Origin: Devosia rhizoryzae
Lineage (GTDB): Bacteria > Pseudomonadota > Alphaproteobacteria > Rhizobiales > Devosiaceae
DNA: 64,000 bases
Direction of reading: 5' to 3'
Assembly: GCF_016698665.1 (NCBI RefSeq)
Contig: NZ_CP068046.1
Location: 2,976,001 to 3,040,000, forward strand
Below are positions 8,481-18,289 of the stretch, in pieces. Both the position numbers and the translations under genes were made by a program. Below the pieces are notes generated by a model. That model saw only the letters and a program-made list of their open reading frames with translations, ran no database searches and was not told the origin of the DNA. Positions within the stretch are counted from its first letter, which is position 1. Each line of letters begins with the position of its first letter.

Positions 8481-8762
8481 ATGATGGATAAGAGAAACGA
8501 CGCCGCGATCGATACTGCCAATCCGCTCAAGGATATGACCCGCGCCCAGTTCGCGGCCCTTGGCGGTGACGCCGTGGCCTATGTGAAGTCGGTGGATGGC
8601 ATCCTGCTGTCCGGCCTTATCGAGGACGCCCAGTTCGATGCCGCAACGCTTTATCACCTGGTGATGTCCGCCGATGGCACGCCGCTCATGGTGGCGGACA
8701 CGCAGGCCGCGGTCACCGAATGGCTGGGCGACCAGAACATCGGCGTCGCAACGCTGCACTAG
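8481..8762 (+). CDS. DUF1150 family protein
   Basis: A 93-residue protein of unknown biochemical role that in Hyphomicrobiales is typically encoded right behind an hsp20 gene. The visible family pattern is LGGDAVAYVKSVDG and an end-region SADGTPLMVADTQAAVTEW. Two ATG codons lie in tandem at the start; either could be used. Neighbourhood suggests co-expression with hsp20 during heat stress. Confidence 0.9.
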   Translation: MMDKRNDAAIDTANPLKDMTRAQFAALGGDAVAYVKSVDGILLSGLIEDAQFDAATLYHLVMSADGTPLMVADTQAAVTEWLGDQNIGVATLH

Positions 8763-8768
8763 GTACCC

Positions 8769-8806
8769 AGCACCGAGCCTCCCCCGCACTTCGGGGGAGG
8801 AGTGCT
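8769..8806. repeat. Palindromic repeat unit (family 1) after DUF1150
   Basis: AGCACCGAGCCTCCCCCG then CGGGGGAGGAGTGCT makes a strong hairpin just after the DUF1150 stop; the outer AGCAC/GTGCT extends the stem. It may act as a transcript stabiliser or terminator but has no T run. Confidence 0.7.
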
Positions 8807-8840
8807 GCCAAAGATCGGTTTGCCTGGCATCTGATCGGCA

Positions 8841-8891
8841 CTGCGCAGATTGCCGCTACCACCTACCCTCTTTTGCCTGCTATCTGCGCAG
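8841..8891. repeat. Inverted repeat upstream of trmB
   Basis: CTGCGCAGAT (8841-8850) and ATCTGCGCAG (8882-8891) are perfect inverted copies separated by 31 bases, ending 32 bases before the trmB start. It could be an operator or a leader structure; nothing identifies the ligand. Confidence 0.6.
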
Positions 8892-8923
8892 CAAACACAG
8901 CTGGCGAAGATTGTTATTCTGCG

Positions 8924-9628
8924 ATGACCGACCATCAACTCCCAAAAACCCGCTTCGGTGAGCCTCGGGCCTTTTTCGGCCGCCGCTCCGGCAAGACGTT
9001 GCATGGGGGGCAAAAGGCTCTGGTCGAAGATGTGCTGCCGGCGGTGGAAATCGAGCTTGCCGGCAAGCTCGATCCCAAACAGCTCTTTCCCAATGCCGAG
9101 CGCATCGTCATCGAAATCGGCTATGGCGGGGGCGAGCACCTGGCGCGCAAGGCGAGCGAGGAAAAGCAAACCGGCTTTATCGGCTGCGAGGTGTTTACCG
9201 GCGGCATCGGCAAGATGGTGCAGGCCATCGCGGCAGCCGAGCTCACCAATGTGCGGCTTTTCACCGATGATGCTTTGAAGCTCTTGATGGCCCTGCCTGA
9301 CGCCTCTGTCGATGCGGCGTACCTGCTTTATCCCGATCCTTGGCCGAAAACCCGCCACCACAAGCGGCGGTTCGTTTCCCCGACGACGCTTGCCGAACTG
9401 GCGCGGGTGATCCGCCCGGGGGGTACGTTCTTTTTCGCCAGCGATATCGAGGACTATGCCGACTGGACGCTCGCCCACATCGTGCGGGCGCCCGATTTCC
9501 TCTTCAATGCCGATCGTCCGGGCGCCTGGCACGAGCCGTATCCCGGCTGGCAGCCGACGCGTTATGAGCAGAAGGCGCGGCGCGAGGGGCGGATGGTCAG
9601 CTTCTACTTTGGCTTCAAGCGGCTCTGA
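8924..9628 (+). CDS. trmB: tRNA (guanine-N7-)-methyltransferase TrmB
   Basis: TrmB makes 7-methylguanosine at position 46 of tRNA from S-adenosylmethionine. The 234-residue protein shows the SAM-binding IVIEIGYGGGEHL, and the signature VDAAYLLYPDPWPKTRHHKRR with the catalytic Asp in PDPWPK, both invariant in the family. I chose the ATG at 8924 (MTDHQLPKTRFGEPR); the frame extends upstream into a repeat. In relatives trmB often follows metK, which is absent here. The 3' end overlaps the convergent GGDEF gene by 14 bases. Confidence 0.96.
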   Translation: MTDHQLPKTRFGEPRAFFGRRSGKTLHGGQKALVEDVLPAVEIELAGKLDPKQLFPNAERIVIEIGYGGGEHLARKASEEKQTGFIGCEVFTGGIGKMVQAIAAAELTNVRLFTDDALKLLMALPDASVDAAYLLYPDPWPKTRHHKRRFVSPTTLAELARVIRPGGTFFFASDIEDYADWTLAHIVRAPDFLFNADRPGAWHEPYPGWQPTRYEQKARREGRMVSFYFGFKRL

Positions 9629-10871
9629 AGCTCAGTTCGAGGCTGGTCGGGCGCCGCGACACGACAGTCGCGTCCCACTTAAAGCCGGAGGAGCGGATCT
9701 CCAGCGTCACCGCGTCTGGAATATCGGCCGAGTTGAAGACCTGGACTTCTGCGCCGCCGTCCCAGAGGGCGCGGACGGTACAGTCGATCACCGATTTTTT
9801 GTCGTTGAACACCAGCCGCCCAGCCTTGAGCACCCGACGGCGGTCGATATGCCGCGTGGTGGCCGTGGTCGCCCCGCGCCACAGCATCGAAACATTGCGA
9901 CCGGCGCCTTTGGCTTCGTAGAGCGCCTCGTCGGCCTTGACCAGAAGCGCATCAAGATCGTCGGCGCCCGGATCGAGCGTGGCTACGCCAAAGCTGGCCG
10001 AAATGGTCATCGGCGGCTTGCTGCCGGGAAAGCGCAGCGTCAGTAGACTATGGCGGAGTTTTTCGGCGACGGCCATGGCCGACGCCGCGTCGGCATCGGG
10101 CAGGATCACAGCGAATTCTTCGCCACCCAGGCGGCCCAGGACATCGCTCTGGCGCAGGACGCCGCCAACGGTCTCGGCCACGGCTTTGAGCACCACGTCG
10201 CCAGCAGCGTGGCCATAGGTGTCGTTGACCTTCTTGAAGTGATTGATGTCGAAGGCGATGGCGCTGAGCTGGCTGCGGTGGCGGCGCGCCAGCGCCACGA
10301 ACTTTTGAGCATCTTCCTTGAAGGCGCGGCGCGTGCTGATGCCGGTGAGGCCGTCGGTTGTGGCCAGCCGCCTGAGCTCGAGCTCATTGGTGACGATCTG
10401 GGCGAGTTCATAAAGGATCTTCTCTTCGCGCTCGGAGAACTCGCGCGGGTGGCTGTCGATGGCGCAGACCGTGCCGATGTTGAAGCCGTCGTATGTGGTG
10501 ATGGGGACGCCGGCATAAAAGCGTACCCCGACCTCGCCGGTCACCAGGGGATTGTTGCGAAAGCGCTCGTCCTTGGTGGCATCGGGCACGATCAGCGGGG
10601 CGCTCGCGATCAGCGCGTGGCGGCAAAACGTATCTTTGATGGGCAGCTCGTCGACTTTGTTGCCTTCCGCTGCCTTGAACCATTGCCGGTGCCCGTCGAT
10701 CAGCGACACGACGGAGGTTTCGACACCAAAGATCAGCCGGATCAGCGAGGCGACACGGTCAAAGGCCGGCTCGCGCGGCGTATCAAGCACATCGTAGCGG
10801 GCGACGGCCTCGAGCCGCGCCTCGTCGGCGATAGGTGAGACAGGACTTGGCTTTTCGAGCACAGCAGACAT
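9615..10871 (-). CDS. GAF-GGDEF diguanylate cyclase with PilZ-like C-terminal region
   Basis: A 418-residue soluble signalling protein. An N-terminal GAF domain (about 25-165, beginning LDTPREPAFDRVASL) is followed by a GGDEF domain with an intact GGEEF active site near residue 249 and an inhibitory RxxD site (RQSD) five residues before it, so it should make cyclic di-GMP from two GTP and be product-inhibited. The last 70 residues (RRRVLKAGRLVFNDKKSVID onward) resemble a PilZ domain, with arginines at the start but without the clear second-motif (D/N)xSxxG. So the PilZ assignment is tentative. The gene overlaps trmB tail-to-tail. Confidence 0.9.
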   Translation of the reverse strand: MSAVLEKPSPVSPIADEARLEAVARYDVLDTPREPAFDRVASLIRLIFGVETSVVSLIDGHRQWFKAAEGNKVDELPIKDTFCRHALIASAPLIVPDATKDERFRNNPLVTGEVGVRFYAGVPITTYDGFNIGTVCAIDSHPREFSEREEKILYELAQIVTNELELRRLATTDGLTGISTRRAFKEDAQKFVALARRHRSQLSAIAFDINHFKKVNDTYGHAAGDVVLKAVAETVGGVLRQSDVLGRLGGEEFAVILPDADAASAMAVAEKLRHSLLTLRFPGSKPPMTISASFGVATLDPGADDLDALLVKADEALYEAKGAGRNVSMLWRGATTATTRHIDRRRVLKAGRLVFNDKKSVIDCTVRALWDGGAEVQVFNSADIPDAVTLEIRSSGFKWDATVVSRRPTSLELSFRAA

Positions 10872-10999
10872 GGCGCGTTCGCATCTCGACTGGTGGAAGC
10901 CCCCGCACGCGTGCAGCGGCCTTGATATATGACGCCATAGGGCGAAGCTGGGTTTCCGTTTTCGGTCGAGACCCTTTACGAACCCTTGACGGCACGATC

Positions 11000-11028
11000 T
11001 TGCGTTTTGCCGAGGGCGGCGCTATATG
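11000..11028 (+). promoter_or_regulatory. Candidate sigma70 promoter of the rimP-nusA-infB operon
   Basis: TTGCGT (11000-11005), a 17-base spacer and TATATG (11023-11028) fit a housekeeping promoter, about 75 bases ahead of the rimP start. It is the best match I see in the gap between the divergent GGDEF and rimP genes. Confidence 0.5.
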
Positions 11029-11104
11029 GAGGCAACATCGATGCTCTCAATCGAGAGTGGGTGCCCTGACCGGCCCCGCTCTTTTTGCTTATCTGGGATC
11101 TCCT

Positions 11105-11758
11105 ATGGCGTTCGATCTTGCTGAAAAGCGCTACATCAAGGAAAGCGGGCTCGAGGCCCGCATCGCCCGGATCGTCGAACCGGTGGCGATCGGCCTCGGC
11201 TATTCGCTGGTCCGCATCAAGGTGACGCCGGAAAACGGCACCACGCTGCAGATCATGGCCGAAGACGAAAACGGGCGCTTCACCATCAACGACTGCGAAA
11301 ACCTCTCCAAGGACCTTTCGCCGGTGCTCGACGTCGAGGATCCGATAGACCGCGAATACCATCTCGAAGTCAGCTCGCCCGGCATTGACCGGCCGCTGGT
11401 GCGCAAGCGCGACTACGAGCGCTTTGCCGGCCATGAGGCCAAGATCGAGCTTCACGACATGATCAATGGCCGCAAGCGTTTTCGTGGGCATATCGGCCCG
11501 GTCGATGACGAGGGCGTCACCATTATCCTGCCCGATGCGCCGGGTGGCACCGACCCCAACCACAAGCTCAGCTTCGTCAACATCGCCGAAGCCAAGCTGG
11601 TGATGACCGACAAGCTCATGGACCAGGCTCGTGCCGACCAGGAGCTGCACCCGATCGACGACGACGAGACCGAAACGGTCGAATATGCCGACGCCGACAA
11701 TGATGACCTGGTCGAGGAAACCGCGACCAGCGACGATTCCTCCGAGGAGAAGAACTAA
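11105..11758 (+). CDS. rimP: Ribosome maturation factor RimP
   Basis: RimP assists late 30S assembly. The 217-residue protein has the two-domain RimP layout: an alpha/beta N-domain (ARIVEPVAIGLGYSLVRIKV, then DENGRFTINDCENLSKDLSPVLDVEDPI with YHLEVSSPGIDRPL) and an SH3-like C-domain. A strongly acidic tail of about 35 residues follows, as is often seen in alphaproteobacteria. I start at the ATG at 11105 since upstream codons are not conserved-looking. The stop abuts the nusA start directly, and the order rimP-nusA-ylxR-infB is the classic operon. Confidence 0.96.
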   Translation: MAFDLAEKRYIKESGLEARIARIVEPVAIGLGYSLVRIKVTPENGTTLQIMAEDENGRFTINDCENLSKDLSPVLDVEDPIDREYHLEVSSPGIDRPLVRKRDYERFAGHEAKIELHDMINGRKRFRGHIGPVDDEGVTIILPDAPGGTDPNHKLSFVNIAEAKLVMTDKLMDQARADQELHPIDDDETETVEYADADNDDLVEETATSDDSSEEKN

Positions 11759-13360
11759 ATGGCCGTTTCAGCCAATCGCCTTGAGCTGTTGCAGATCGCC
11801 GACGCTGTTGCGCGCGAGAAATCGATCGACCGCATGGTCGTGATCGAGGCGATGCAGGACGCCATGGAAAAGGCGGCCAAGGGCCGCTATGGCGCCGAAA
11901 CCGAAATCAAGGTCGAGATCAATCCGCGCTCGGGCGAAACGCGCATGTGGCGCCTGCTCGAGATCGTCGATGCCGTGGAAGAGCCGAGCCGCCAGGTCGA
12001 GCTCAGCTATGCCAAGAGCAAGTCGCCGCAGGCCAAGATCGGCGACTTCCTGACCGAACCGCTGCCACCGATGGAATTTGGCCGTATCGCTGCCCAGTCG
12101 GCCAAGCAGGTGATCGTGCAGAAGGTGCGCGATGCCGAACGTGACCGCATGTTCGAAGAATATACCGGCCGCGTCGGCGAGATCGTCAACGGCACCGTCA
12201 AGCGCGTCGAATACGGCAATGTGATCGTCGATCTGGGCCGTGGCGAAGCGATTATCCGCCGTGACGAGCTGATCCCGCGCGAACTCTTCCGTTATGGTGA
12301 TCGCGTGCGTGCCTATATCTATGACGTGCGCCGCGAACAGCGCGGCCCGCAGATTTTCCTCAGCCGCACCCATCCGCAGTTCATGGCAAAACTGTTCATG
12401 CAGGAAGTGCCGGAAATCTATGATGGCGTGATCACCATCCGCTCGATCGCCCGCGATCCGGGCTCGCGCGCCAAGATCGCCGTTACCTCCAATGACTCTT
12501 CGATCGACCCCGTCGGCGCTTGCGTCGGTATGCGCGGGTCGCGCGTGCAGGCCGTGGTGGCCGAACTGCAGGGCGAAAAGATCGACATCATCCCCTGGAC
12601 CGACACCATTGCCGATCTCGTGGTTTCTGCCCTGCAGCCGGCCGATGTCGCCAAGGTGGTGCTCGACGAGCAGGCCGAGCGCATCGAAGTCGTGGTGCCG
12701 GACGAGCAGCTGTCGCTCGCCATCGGCCGCCGTGGCCAGAATGTGCGCCTCGCTTCGCAGCTGATCGGTTGGGATATCGATATCCTCACCGAGCAGGAAG
12801 AATCGGAACGCCGCCAGAAAGAGTTTACCGAACGCTCGGCTCTCTTCATGCAGGCCCTTGACGTTGACGAGATGGTTGCCCAACTACTGGCTTCCGAAGG
12901 TTTCTCCACCGTCGAGGAACTGGCCTATATCGAAGCGAACGAAATCGCATCGATTGAAGGCTTCGACGAAGAAACCGCCGGCGAAATCCAGAACCGCGCT
13001 GCCGAATACCTGGCAGAGATCGACCGCAAGTTCGACGAAGAGCGCACCGCGCTGGGCGTCGAGGACGAGCTTTACGAGATCGCGGGTTTGAATGCTGCCA
13101 TGCTGGTGGCTCTGGGCAAGGACGATATCAAGACGGTCGAGGACTTTGCCGGCTGCGCCGCCGACGATCTCGTCGGCTGGACCGAACGCAAGGATGGCGA
13201 GACCAAGCGCTTCGACGGCGCCTTCAAGGACTTCCCCGTGTCGCGCGAGGAAGCCGAGGACATGATCATGCAGGCTCGCGTCAAGGCTGGCTGGATCAGC
13301 GCCGAAGACATTCCTGCCGATGACGGCGAGGAAGTAGCCGAGGAGGAGGCGGTCTCCTGA
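11759..13360 (+). CDS. nusA: Transcription termination/antitermination factor NusA
   Basis: NusA binds RNA polymerase and RNA to control pausing, termination and antitermination. In the 533-residue protein I see the N-terminal RNAP-binding domain (about 1-130), an S1 domain ([21 protein letters not shown]), KH1 with [20 protein letters not shown]2 with [16 protein letters not shown], and two C-terminal acidic helix-hairpin-helix repeats (about 360-515). Its ATG directly follows the rimP stop with no gap; the ribosome-binding GAGGAGA lies inside the rimP end. Confidence 0.97.
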   Translation: MAVSANRLELLQIADAVAREKSIDRMVVIEAMQDAMEKAAKGRYGAETEIKVEINPRSGETRMWRLLEIVDAVEEPSRQVELSYAKSKSPQAKIGDFLTEPLPPMEFGRIAAQSAKQVIVQKVRDAERDRMFEEYTGRVGEIVNGTVKRVEYGNVIVDLGRGEAIIRRDELIPRELFRYGDRVRAYIYDVRREQRGPQIFLSRTHPQFMAKLFMQEVPEIYDGVITIRSIARDPGSRAKIAVTSNDSSIDPVGACVGMRGSRVQAVVAELQGEKIDIIPWTDTIADLVVSALQPADVAKVVLDEQAERIEVVVPDEQLSLAIGRRGQNVRLASQLIGWDIDILTEQEESERRQKEFTERSALFMQALDVDEMVAQLLASEGFSTVEELAYIEANEIASIEGFDEETAGEIQNRAAEYLAEIDRKFDEERTALGVEDELYEIAGLNAAMLVALGKDDIKTVEDFAGCAADDLVGWTERKDGETKRFDGAFKDFPVSREEAEDMIMQARVKAGWISAEDIPADDGEEVAEEEAVS

Positions 13361-13386
13361 CCGCCTACCTCTAGGGAGCACCCGGT

Positions 13387-14076
13387 TTGCCCCGGCGCGC
13401 GGACATGATCAGGACTTGTGCCCTCACCCGGACGGAAAAACCGGCTGAGGACCTTGTTCGCTTCGCCGTGGGGCCAGACGATATGCTGGTCCCCGATGTA
13501 GATGCGCGGGCCGAAGGGCGCGGTGTGTGGATCACGCTCAGCCATGCGGCAGTGGCCGAGGCGGTCAAGAAAAAGGCCTTTGCCCGGAGCCTTAAGGCGC
13601 CGGTAACAGTCGCTGACAATCTGGCCGACCTTACCCGGCTCCGGCTAGAGCAACGGTTGTTGTCGGCCTTGGGCATGGCCAAGAAAGCCGGGCAATTCGT
13701 GTCCGGGGCGACCAAGGTCAAGGGCGCGCTCGAGAACATGGACGTTATTGCTCTCCTGACCGCGAGTGATGCGGCCGAGGACGGGCGCAACAAGATGCGA
13801 GGGACGCTCAAGGCCCTCAATTATGCGCGGCGCGAACAGGGACTTTCCGGTCCCGACGTGCCGCACTTCGAATTCCTTCAAAGTGCTGAAATGGGTTTGG
13901 CACTTGGACTTGAAAATGTGATACATGCTGCCCTAACGAGCGGGGCCGCAGCCCAATCGGCAGTGGAAAAGGCCAAAAGACTGGCCCGATACATTGCCCA
14001 ACCGATGGATGAAGACACCGACCCCACTGGGGCGTCCGGTGTGCTTTTGTCCGCGGAACAGGACGAAAGACGATAG
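13387..14076 (+). CDS. YlxR (DUF448) - L7Ae-like RNA-binding protein
   Basis: A 229-residue protein joining two RNA-binding modules: an N-terminal YlxR/DUF448 domain ([20 protein letters not shown] then GRGVWI) and an L7Ae-like domain ([20 protein letters not shown], about residues 90-180). Such fusions are the rule between nusA and infB in alphaproteobacteria. It starts at TTG, preceded by GGGAG about 9 bases upstream. The usual RxCI(V/A)C motif is altered to RTCALTR, so one conserved cysteine is missing. Its role is probably in translation or RNA processing, not firmly known. Confidence 0.88.
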   Translation: MPRRADMIRTCALTRTEKPAEDLVRFAVGPDDMLVPDVDARAEGRGVWITLSHAAVAEAVKKKAFARSLKAPVTVADNLADLTRLRLEQRLLSALGMAKKAGQFVSGATKVKGALENMDVIALLTASDAAEDGRNKMRGTLKALNYARREQGLSGPDVPHFEFLQSAEMGLALGLENVIHAALTSGAAAQSAVEKAKRLARYIAQPMDEDTDPTGASGVLLSAEQDERR

Positions 14077-14081
14077 GAAGC

Positions 14082-16955
14082 ATGGCTGATAACGACGACA
14101 AGCGCACTGACGACACCGGCGCCAAGAAGACGCTGACCCTCAAGGGTGGCGCGGGCCTCGGCAACCGCCCAGGCGGGATGTCGCGCGCGCCGTCGCGATC
14201 GACGGTGGTCGTGGAGAAGCGCACCCGCATTGTGCCCAAGCCCGCAGGCCAGGCACCATCCGGCGCCAATACGCGGCCAGCCAGCTCGCCTGGCCAGGGC
14301 CGGCCACAAGGCCGTCCGATGCAGCAGCAGACCCGCGCACCGCTTGGCCTTTCGGCTGCCGAAGCTGAGGCAAGGCGCCAGGCACTCGCCCTCGCCGGTG
14401 CACGCCAGGCTGAAGACAGCCAGCGTTTTGCGCAGGAAGAAGCCCGCCGCATCGAGGAAGACAATCGCCGCCGCCAGGTGCGCGAAGAAGCTGCCCGCCA
14501 GGAAGAAGAGCGCCGCCAGGCCGAGGAAGCGCGCAATGCGCCCGAGCCGGTCGTCGAAGCTTCGCCAGAACCTCAGGCCGCTCCTGCCGAGCCGCAGGTA
14601 CGCGAACCGTTTATTCCGGCAAGCCAGCGCAATCCTGGCCCATCCAGCGTGCGCACCGTTGCCGGCCGTCCGGGCCAGCCGCCGCGTCCGCAGCGCACCA
14701 GCAACGAGCGCCCGACCGGCCGTCCCGGCGAAGGCGAGCGTCCAAATCCCAATGCCCGCCCCAACCCCAATGCCCGTCCCGCTGGTTCCACCGGCGTGCG
14801 CCCCGCTGGCTCGACGGGCGTTCGTCCCGCCGGTTCGACCGGGGTTCGCCCCTCCGGCACTTCGGGTCGTCCCGCGGGTGGCCGTCCGGCTGGCGCCGGC
14901 ATGGCGCCGATCGGCAATGTGCCCCCTGCCCCGCCGAGCGAGGCCGATGGCCGCCGCACCCGTACCGGCGCACCTCAGGTTCGTCCGACCACTGAAGCGG
15001 AACTCGAAAACGCCCGCCGCGCTTCACGCGCCCAGCCGGAACGGCCGACCCGCCGCACCGGCGATGACAGCGCGCGCGGCCGCCTGACGGTATCGACGGC
15101 CACCACCGAGAACGATCGCGATCGCGGTCCGTCTCTGGCCGCCATGCGCCGCCGTCGCGACAAGAAGATGGGCCGCAACCAGCAGGACGCGCCCAAGCTC
15201 AGCCGCGAAGTCGTCATCCCGGAAGTCATTACGGTTGCGGAACTCGCCAACCGCATGGCCGAACGCTCCGTCACCGTCATCAAGATGCTGATGCAGCAGG
15301 GCCAGATGGCGACCATCAACGACGTGGTCGATGCCGATACCGCCGAACTGATTGCCCAGGAACTAGGCCATACGGTGCGCCGCGTTTCAGATGCCGACGT
15401 CGAAGAAGGTCTCTATGACATTCCGGCAGACGACAAGGCCGAGGATCTGACCGATCGTGCGCCGGTCGTGACCATTATGGGTCACGTCGACCACGGCAAG
15501 ACCTCCCTGCTCGACGCCATCCGCGAAGCCAATGTCGTTTCGGGCGAAGCCGGCGGCATTACCCAGCATATCGGCGCCTATCAGGTCGAAAAGGACGGTG
15601 CCAAGATCACCTTCCTTGACACGCCGGGCCACGAAGCGTTCACCGCCATGCGTGCCCGCGGTGCGCAGGCAACCGACATTGCCGTTCTGGTCGTGGCAGC
15701 CGACGACGGCGTGATGCCGCAGACGATCGAATCTATCAAGCATGCCAAGGCAGCTGGTGTTCCGATCATCGTGGCCATCAACAAGATGGACAAGCCGGAA
15801 GCCAATCCGACCCGCGTTCGCACTGAGCTCTTGCAGCACGAAGTGTTCGTGGAATCGATGGGCGGCGAAGTGCTCGACGTCGAGGTGTCGGCCAAGACCC
15901 ACAATGGCCTCGATAAGCTGCTCGAAACCATCCAGCTCCAGGCCGAAGTGCTTGAGCTCAAGGTGGCCCGCGACGGCCGTGCCGAAGGTCTCGTCATCGA
16001 AGCCAAGCTCGACAAGGGCCGTGGTGCGGTGGCAACGGTTCTCGTGCAGCGCGGTACGCTCAAGATCGGTGACATCCTTGTCGCGGGCACCGAGTTTGCC
16101 CGTGTGCGTGCGCTGATCAACGACAAGGGCGAGCAGGTCAAGGAAGCCGGTCCGTCCGTGCCGGTGGAAGTGCTCGGCTTTAACGGCGTGCCATCGGCAG
16201 GCGACCGCTTCTCGGTGGTCGAGAACGATGCGCGTGCCCGCGAAGTCACCGAGTATCGTCAGCGCGCGATCCGCGAAAAGACCGCTGGTGGTGGTGCAAC
16301 GAGCCTCGAGCAAATGATGAACCAGCTCAAGGTCGCTGGTATTTCCAAGTTCCCGCTCGTCATCAAGGGTGACGTTCAGGGTTCGGTGGAAGCCATCGTT
16401 TCCTCGCTCAACAAGCTCTCAACCGACGAAGTTTCGGCGCAGATCCTGATGGCAGGCGTGGGCGGCATCACCGAGTCCGACGTGACGCTGGCTGCGGCCT
16501 CGAACGCCATCGTCATCGGCTTCAACGTCCGTGCCAACAAGCAGGCATCGGATCTTGCGACCCGCGACGGCATCGAAATCCGCTACTACAACATCATCTA
16601 CGATCTTGTGGATGACGTGAAGAACGCCATGTCGGGCCTGCTCAAGCCCGAGCGCCGCGAAACCTTCATCGGCTACGCGACCATCAAGGAAGTGTTCCAG
16701 ATCACCAAGGTCGGCAAGGTTGCCGGTTGCCAGGTCACCGAAGGCATCGTGGAACGCGGCGCCGGTGTGCGCCTCCTCCGCGACAACGTCGTCATCCACG
16801 AAGGCAAGCTCAAGACGCTCAAGCGCTTCAAGGATGAAGTCAAGGAAGTCCAGGTTGGCCAGGAATGCGGCATGGCCTTCGAGAACTACGAAGACATCCG
16901 CGCCGGCGACCAGATCGAATGCTTCCGCGTCGAAACGGTGCAGCGCACGCTCTAA
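14082..16955 (+). CDS. infB: Translation initiation factor IF-2
   Basis: IF-2 is the GTPase that brings fMet-tRNA to the 30S subunit. The 957-residue protein has a long low-complexity, basic N-terminal region (about 1-370), then an IF2_N segment, and the G domain with G1 GHVDHGKT (about residue 466), G3 DTPGHEAF and G4 NKMD, followed by domains II-IV. In the N-terminal region a PAGSTGVR unit is repeated in tandem (bases 14785-14850). AGGA lies 5-8 bases before the ATG, only 5 bases after the ylxR-like gene. A strong terminator follows directly, and rbfA and truB do not. Confidence 0.97.
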   Translation: MADNDDKRTDDTGAKKTLTLKGGAGLGNRPGGMSRAPSRSTVVVEKRTRIVPKPAGQAPSGANTRPASSPGQGRPQGRPMQQQTRAPLGLSAAEAEARRQALALAGARQAEDSQRFAQEEARRIEEDNRRRQVREEAARQEEERRQAEEARNAPEPVVEASPEPQAAPAEPQVREPFIPASQRNPGPSSVRTVAGRPGQPPRPQRTSNERPTGRPGEGERPNPNARPNPNARPAGSTGVRPAGSTGVRPAGSTGVRPSGTSGRPAGGRPAGAGMAPIGNVPPAPPSEADGRRTRTGAPQVRPTTEAELENARRASRAQPERPTRRTGDDSARGRLTVSTATTENDRDRGPSLAAMRRRRDKKMGRNQQDAPKLSREVVIPEVITVAELANRMAERSVTVIKMLMQQGQMATINDVVDADTAELIAQELGHTVRRVSDADVEEGLYDIPADDKAEDLTDRAPVVTIMGHVDHGKTSLLDAIREANVVSGEAGGITQHIGAYQVEKDGAKITFLDTPGHEAFTAMRARGAQATDIAVLVVAADDGVMPQTIESIKHAKAAGVPIIVAINKMDKPEANPTRVRTELLQHEVFVESMGGEVLDVEVSAKTHNGLDKLLETIQLQAEVLELKVARDGRAEGLVIEAKLDKGRGAVATVLVQRGTLKIGDILVAGTEFARVRALINDKGEQVKEAGPSVPVEVLGFNGVPSAGDRFSVVENDARAREVTEYRQRAIREKTAGGGATSLEQMMNQLKVAGISKFPLVIKGDVQGSVEAIVSSLNKLSTDEVSAQILMAGVGGITESDVTLAAASNAIVIGFNVRANKQASDLATRDGIEIRYYNIIYDLVDDVKNAMSGLLKPERRETFIGYATIKEVFQITKVGKVAGCQVTEGIVERGAGVRLLRDNVVIHEGKLKTLKRFKDEVKEVQVGQECGMAFENYEDIRAGDQIECFRVETVQRTL

Positions 16956-16974
16956 CGCGCGGCGCCAACAAGTT

Positions 16975-17006
16975 AAAAGGGGCGTGGCGCAAGCTGCGCC
17001 CCTTTT
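16975..17006 (+). terminator. Intrinsic terminator of the rimP-nusA-infB operon
   Basis: AAAAGGGGCG and CGCCCCTTTT form a 10-base stem with a 12-base loop, ending in TTTTGTTT. It starts 20 bases after the infB stop. Confidence 0.9.
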
Positions 17007-17021
17007 GTTTGGGATGAAGCG

Positions 17022-17642
17022 ATGAAGGTAGTGCTGCTCGATGTCGATGGCGTCCTGGTCACAGGCGGGGACCAATACGGCAAGCATCTGATCCCGGACC
17101 TCGAACGCGACTTCGGCATCCCGCCGCGGCGGCTCAAGCGCGAGTTCTTCGAGCGCTCCTGGCCCGACATCGTCACTGGCAAGAAGCCGCTCTTGCCTGA
17201 GCTTGGGCGCGTATTGGGGCGCATTGCTCCGACGGTCGACCCTGAGGCGCTGCTCGCTCACTGGCTAGGCTATGAGGCGCATGTGGACGAAGGATTGCTG
17301 AGCGACATTGCCGTCCTGCGAGCCAGGGGAACAGCGGTTTATCTCGCAACCAACCAAGAGCACCATCGCGCGCGCTATCTGCTGGAGGAACTCGGCCTGG
17401 CCGGTCATGTCGACGGCATGTTCTATTCGGCTGCTTTGGGCCACCGAAAGCCCGATCGCGGCTTCTTCCGCGCGGTGCAGCGGACCCTCCCTCCCGCTGG
17501 GGAAGACATCGTCTTTGTCGATGATAGCAAGACCAACGTCACTGCCGCTCGACGTTTCGGCTGGCGCGCTATCCACTGGGTCGAAGGCATGACGCTCGAG
17601 GAAGAGCTATTGCGGGCGGAGCGGGTACCAAGGCCCGGCTAA
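17022..17642 (+). CDS. HAD-superfamily hydrolase
   Basis: A 206-residue haloacid dehalogenase-type phosphatase. Motif I is DVDGV (nucleophile Asp7 and acid Asp9), motif II is ATNQ (about residue 107), motif III is the Lys in GHRKPD, and motif IV is VDDSKTN. All catalytic residues are present. The helical cap between motif I and II suggests subfamily I, similar to small-molecule phosphatases of the YihX type. Substrate is unknown. It begins 15 bases after the infB terminator, so it is likely transcribed on its own. Confidence 0.88.
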   Translation: MKVVLLDVDGVLVTGGDQYGKHLIPDLERDFGIPPRRLKREFFERSWPDIVTGKKPLLPELGRVLGRIAPTVDPEALLAHWLGYEAHVDEGLLSDIAVLRARGTAVYLATNQEHHRARYLLEELGLAGHVDGMFYSAALGHRKPDRGFFRAVQRTLPPAGEDIVFVDDSKTNVTAARRFGWRAIHWVEGMTLEEELLRAERVPRPG

Positions 17643-17722
17643 GCCTTTCTCCGCCGCTGGCATATTGCTGACACCAATTGGCTGGAGCCTAGGACACTGT
17701 GCTGGAGACGAGGAGAGAGCCA

Positions 17723-18286
17723 ATGAAACCGATCACGATCATCCTGACCGACGGCTATTCCGACTGGGAGATTGCGCCCTTGGCCGGTGCCGGCCGCGCC
17801 TTCTTTGGTGCCGATATTCGCTTTGCGTCCCCTCGGGGTGGCGCAGTGACCTCTGTAGCTGGCTTGCCGATCTCGGACACGATCGCCCTTACGCCGCCCG
17901 ATGATGGTGTGGTCGTGGTTTGCGGCGGATCGGCGTGGGAGGGCGCTACGGCTCCCGATATAAGCGACGCATTGCGGCAGAGCCTTGAGAAGGGCTGCGT
18001 GGTGGCAGCGATCTGCGGCGGCACGGTGGCGCTGGCCAATGCCGGCCTGCTGGATCAGGTGCGGCATACCTCCAATGGCGCAGACTACCTTCCCGGCCTA
18101 TCCAAAGCCTACCGCGGCACTTCCAATTACGTCGACCAGCCACAGGCCCTGCGCGACGGCCAGATCATCACCGCCCCTGCCCCCGCTCCCGCGAGCTTTG
18201 CCTTTGAGGTGCTTGCCGCTGCCGGTCTCCCGGAGGATGCAGCCCGGCAGATCAAGGACATGCTCGGACAAGAGCACCAGCGCTGA
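17723..18286 (+). CDS. DJ-1/PfpI family protein
   Basis: A 187-residue protein of the class I glutamine amidotransferase-like fold. The nucleophile elbow is seen as AAICGGTVALA (Cys about residue 99), with the N-terminal TIILTDGYSDWEIAPL typical of PfpI/DJ-1 proteins. Activity could be deglycase, protease-like or regulatory; sequence alone does not decide. The start at 17723 is backed by AGGAGAG upstream. Its stop lies 3 bases from the convergent DUF4189 gene. Confidence 0.88.
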   Translation: MKPITIILTDGYSDWEIAPLAGAGRAFFGADIRFASPRGGAVTSVAGLPISDTIALTPPDDGVVVVCGGSAWEGATAPDISDALRQSLEKGCVVAAICGGTVALANAGLLDQVRHTSNGADYLPGLSKAYRGTSNYVDQPQALRDGQIITAPAPAPASFAFEVLAAAGLPEDAARQIKDMLGQEHQR

Positions 18287-18289
18287 GAT

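Noticed and set aside
8763..8923. SAM riboswitch ahead of trmB
   Set aside because: metK is absent and the region shows only a repeat hairpin and a simple inverted repeat, without the conserved core of SAM-I or SAM-II.
14785..14850. Tandem repeats in infB as a CRISPR-like array
   Set aside because: Repeats are contiguous, in frame and coding for PAGSTGVR; no spacers exist. No CRISPR array or cas gene was seen anywhere.
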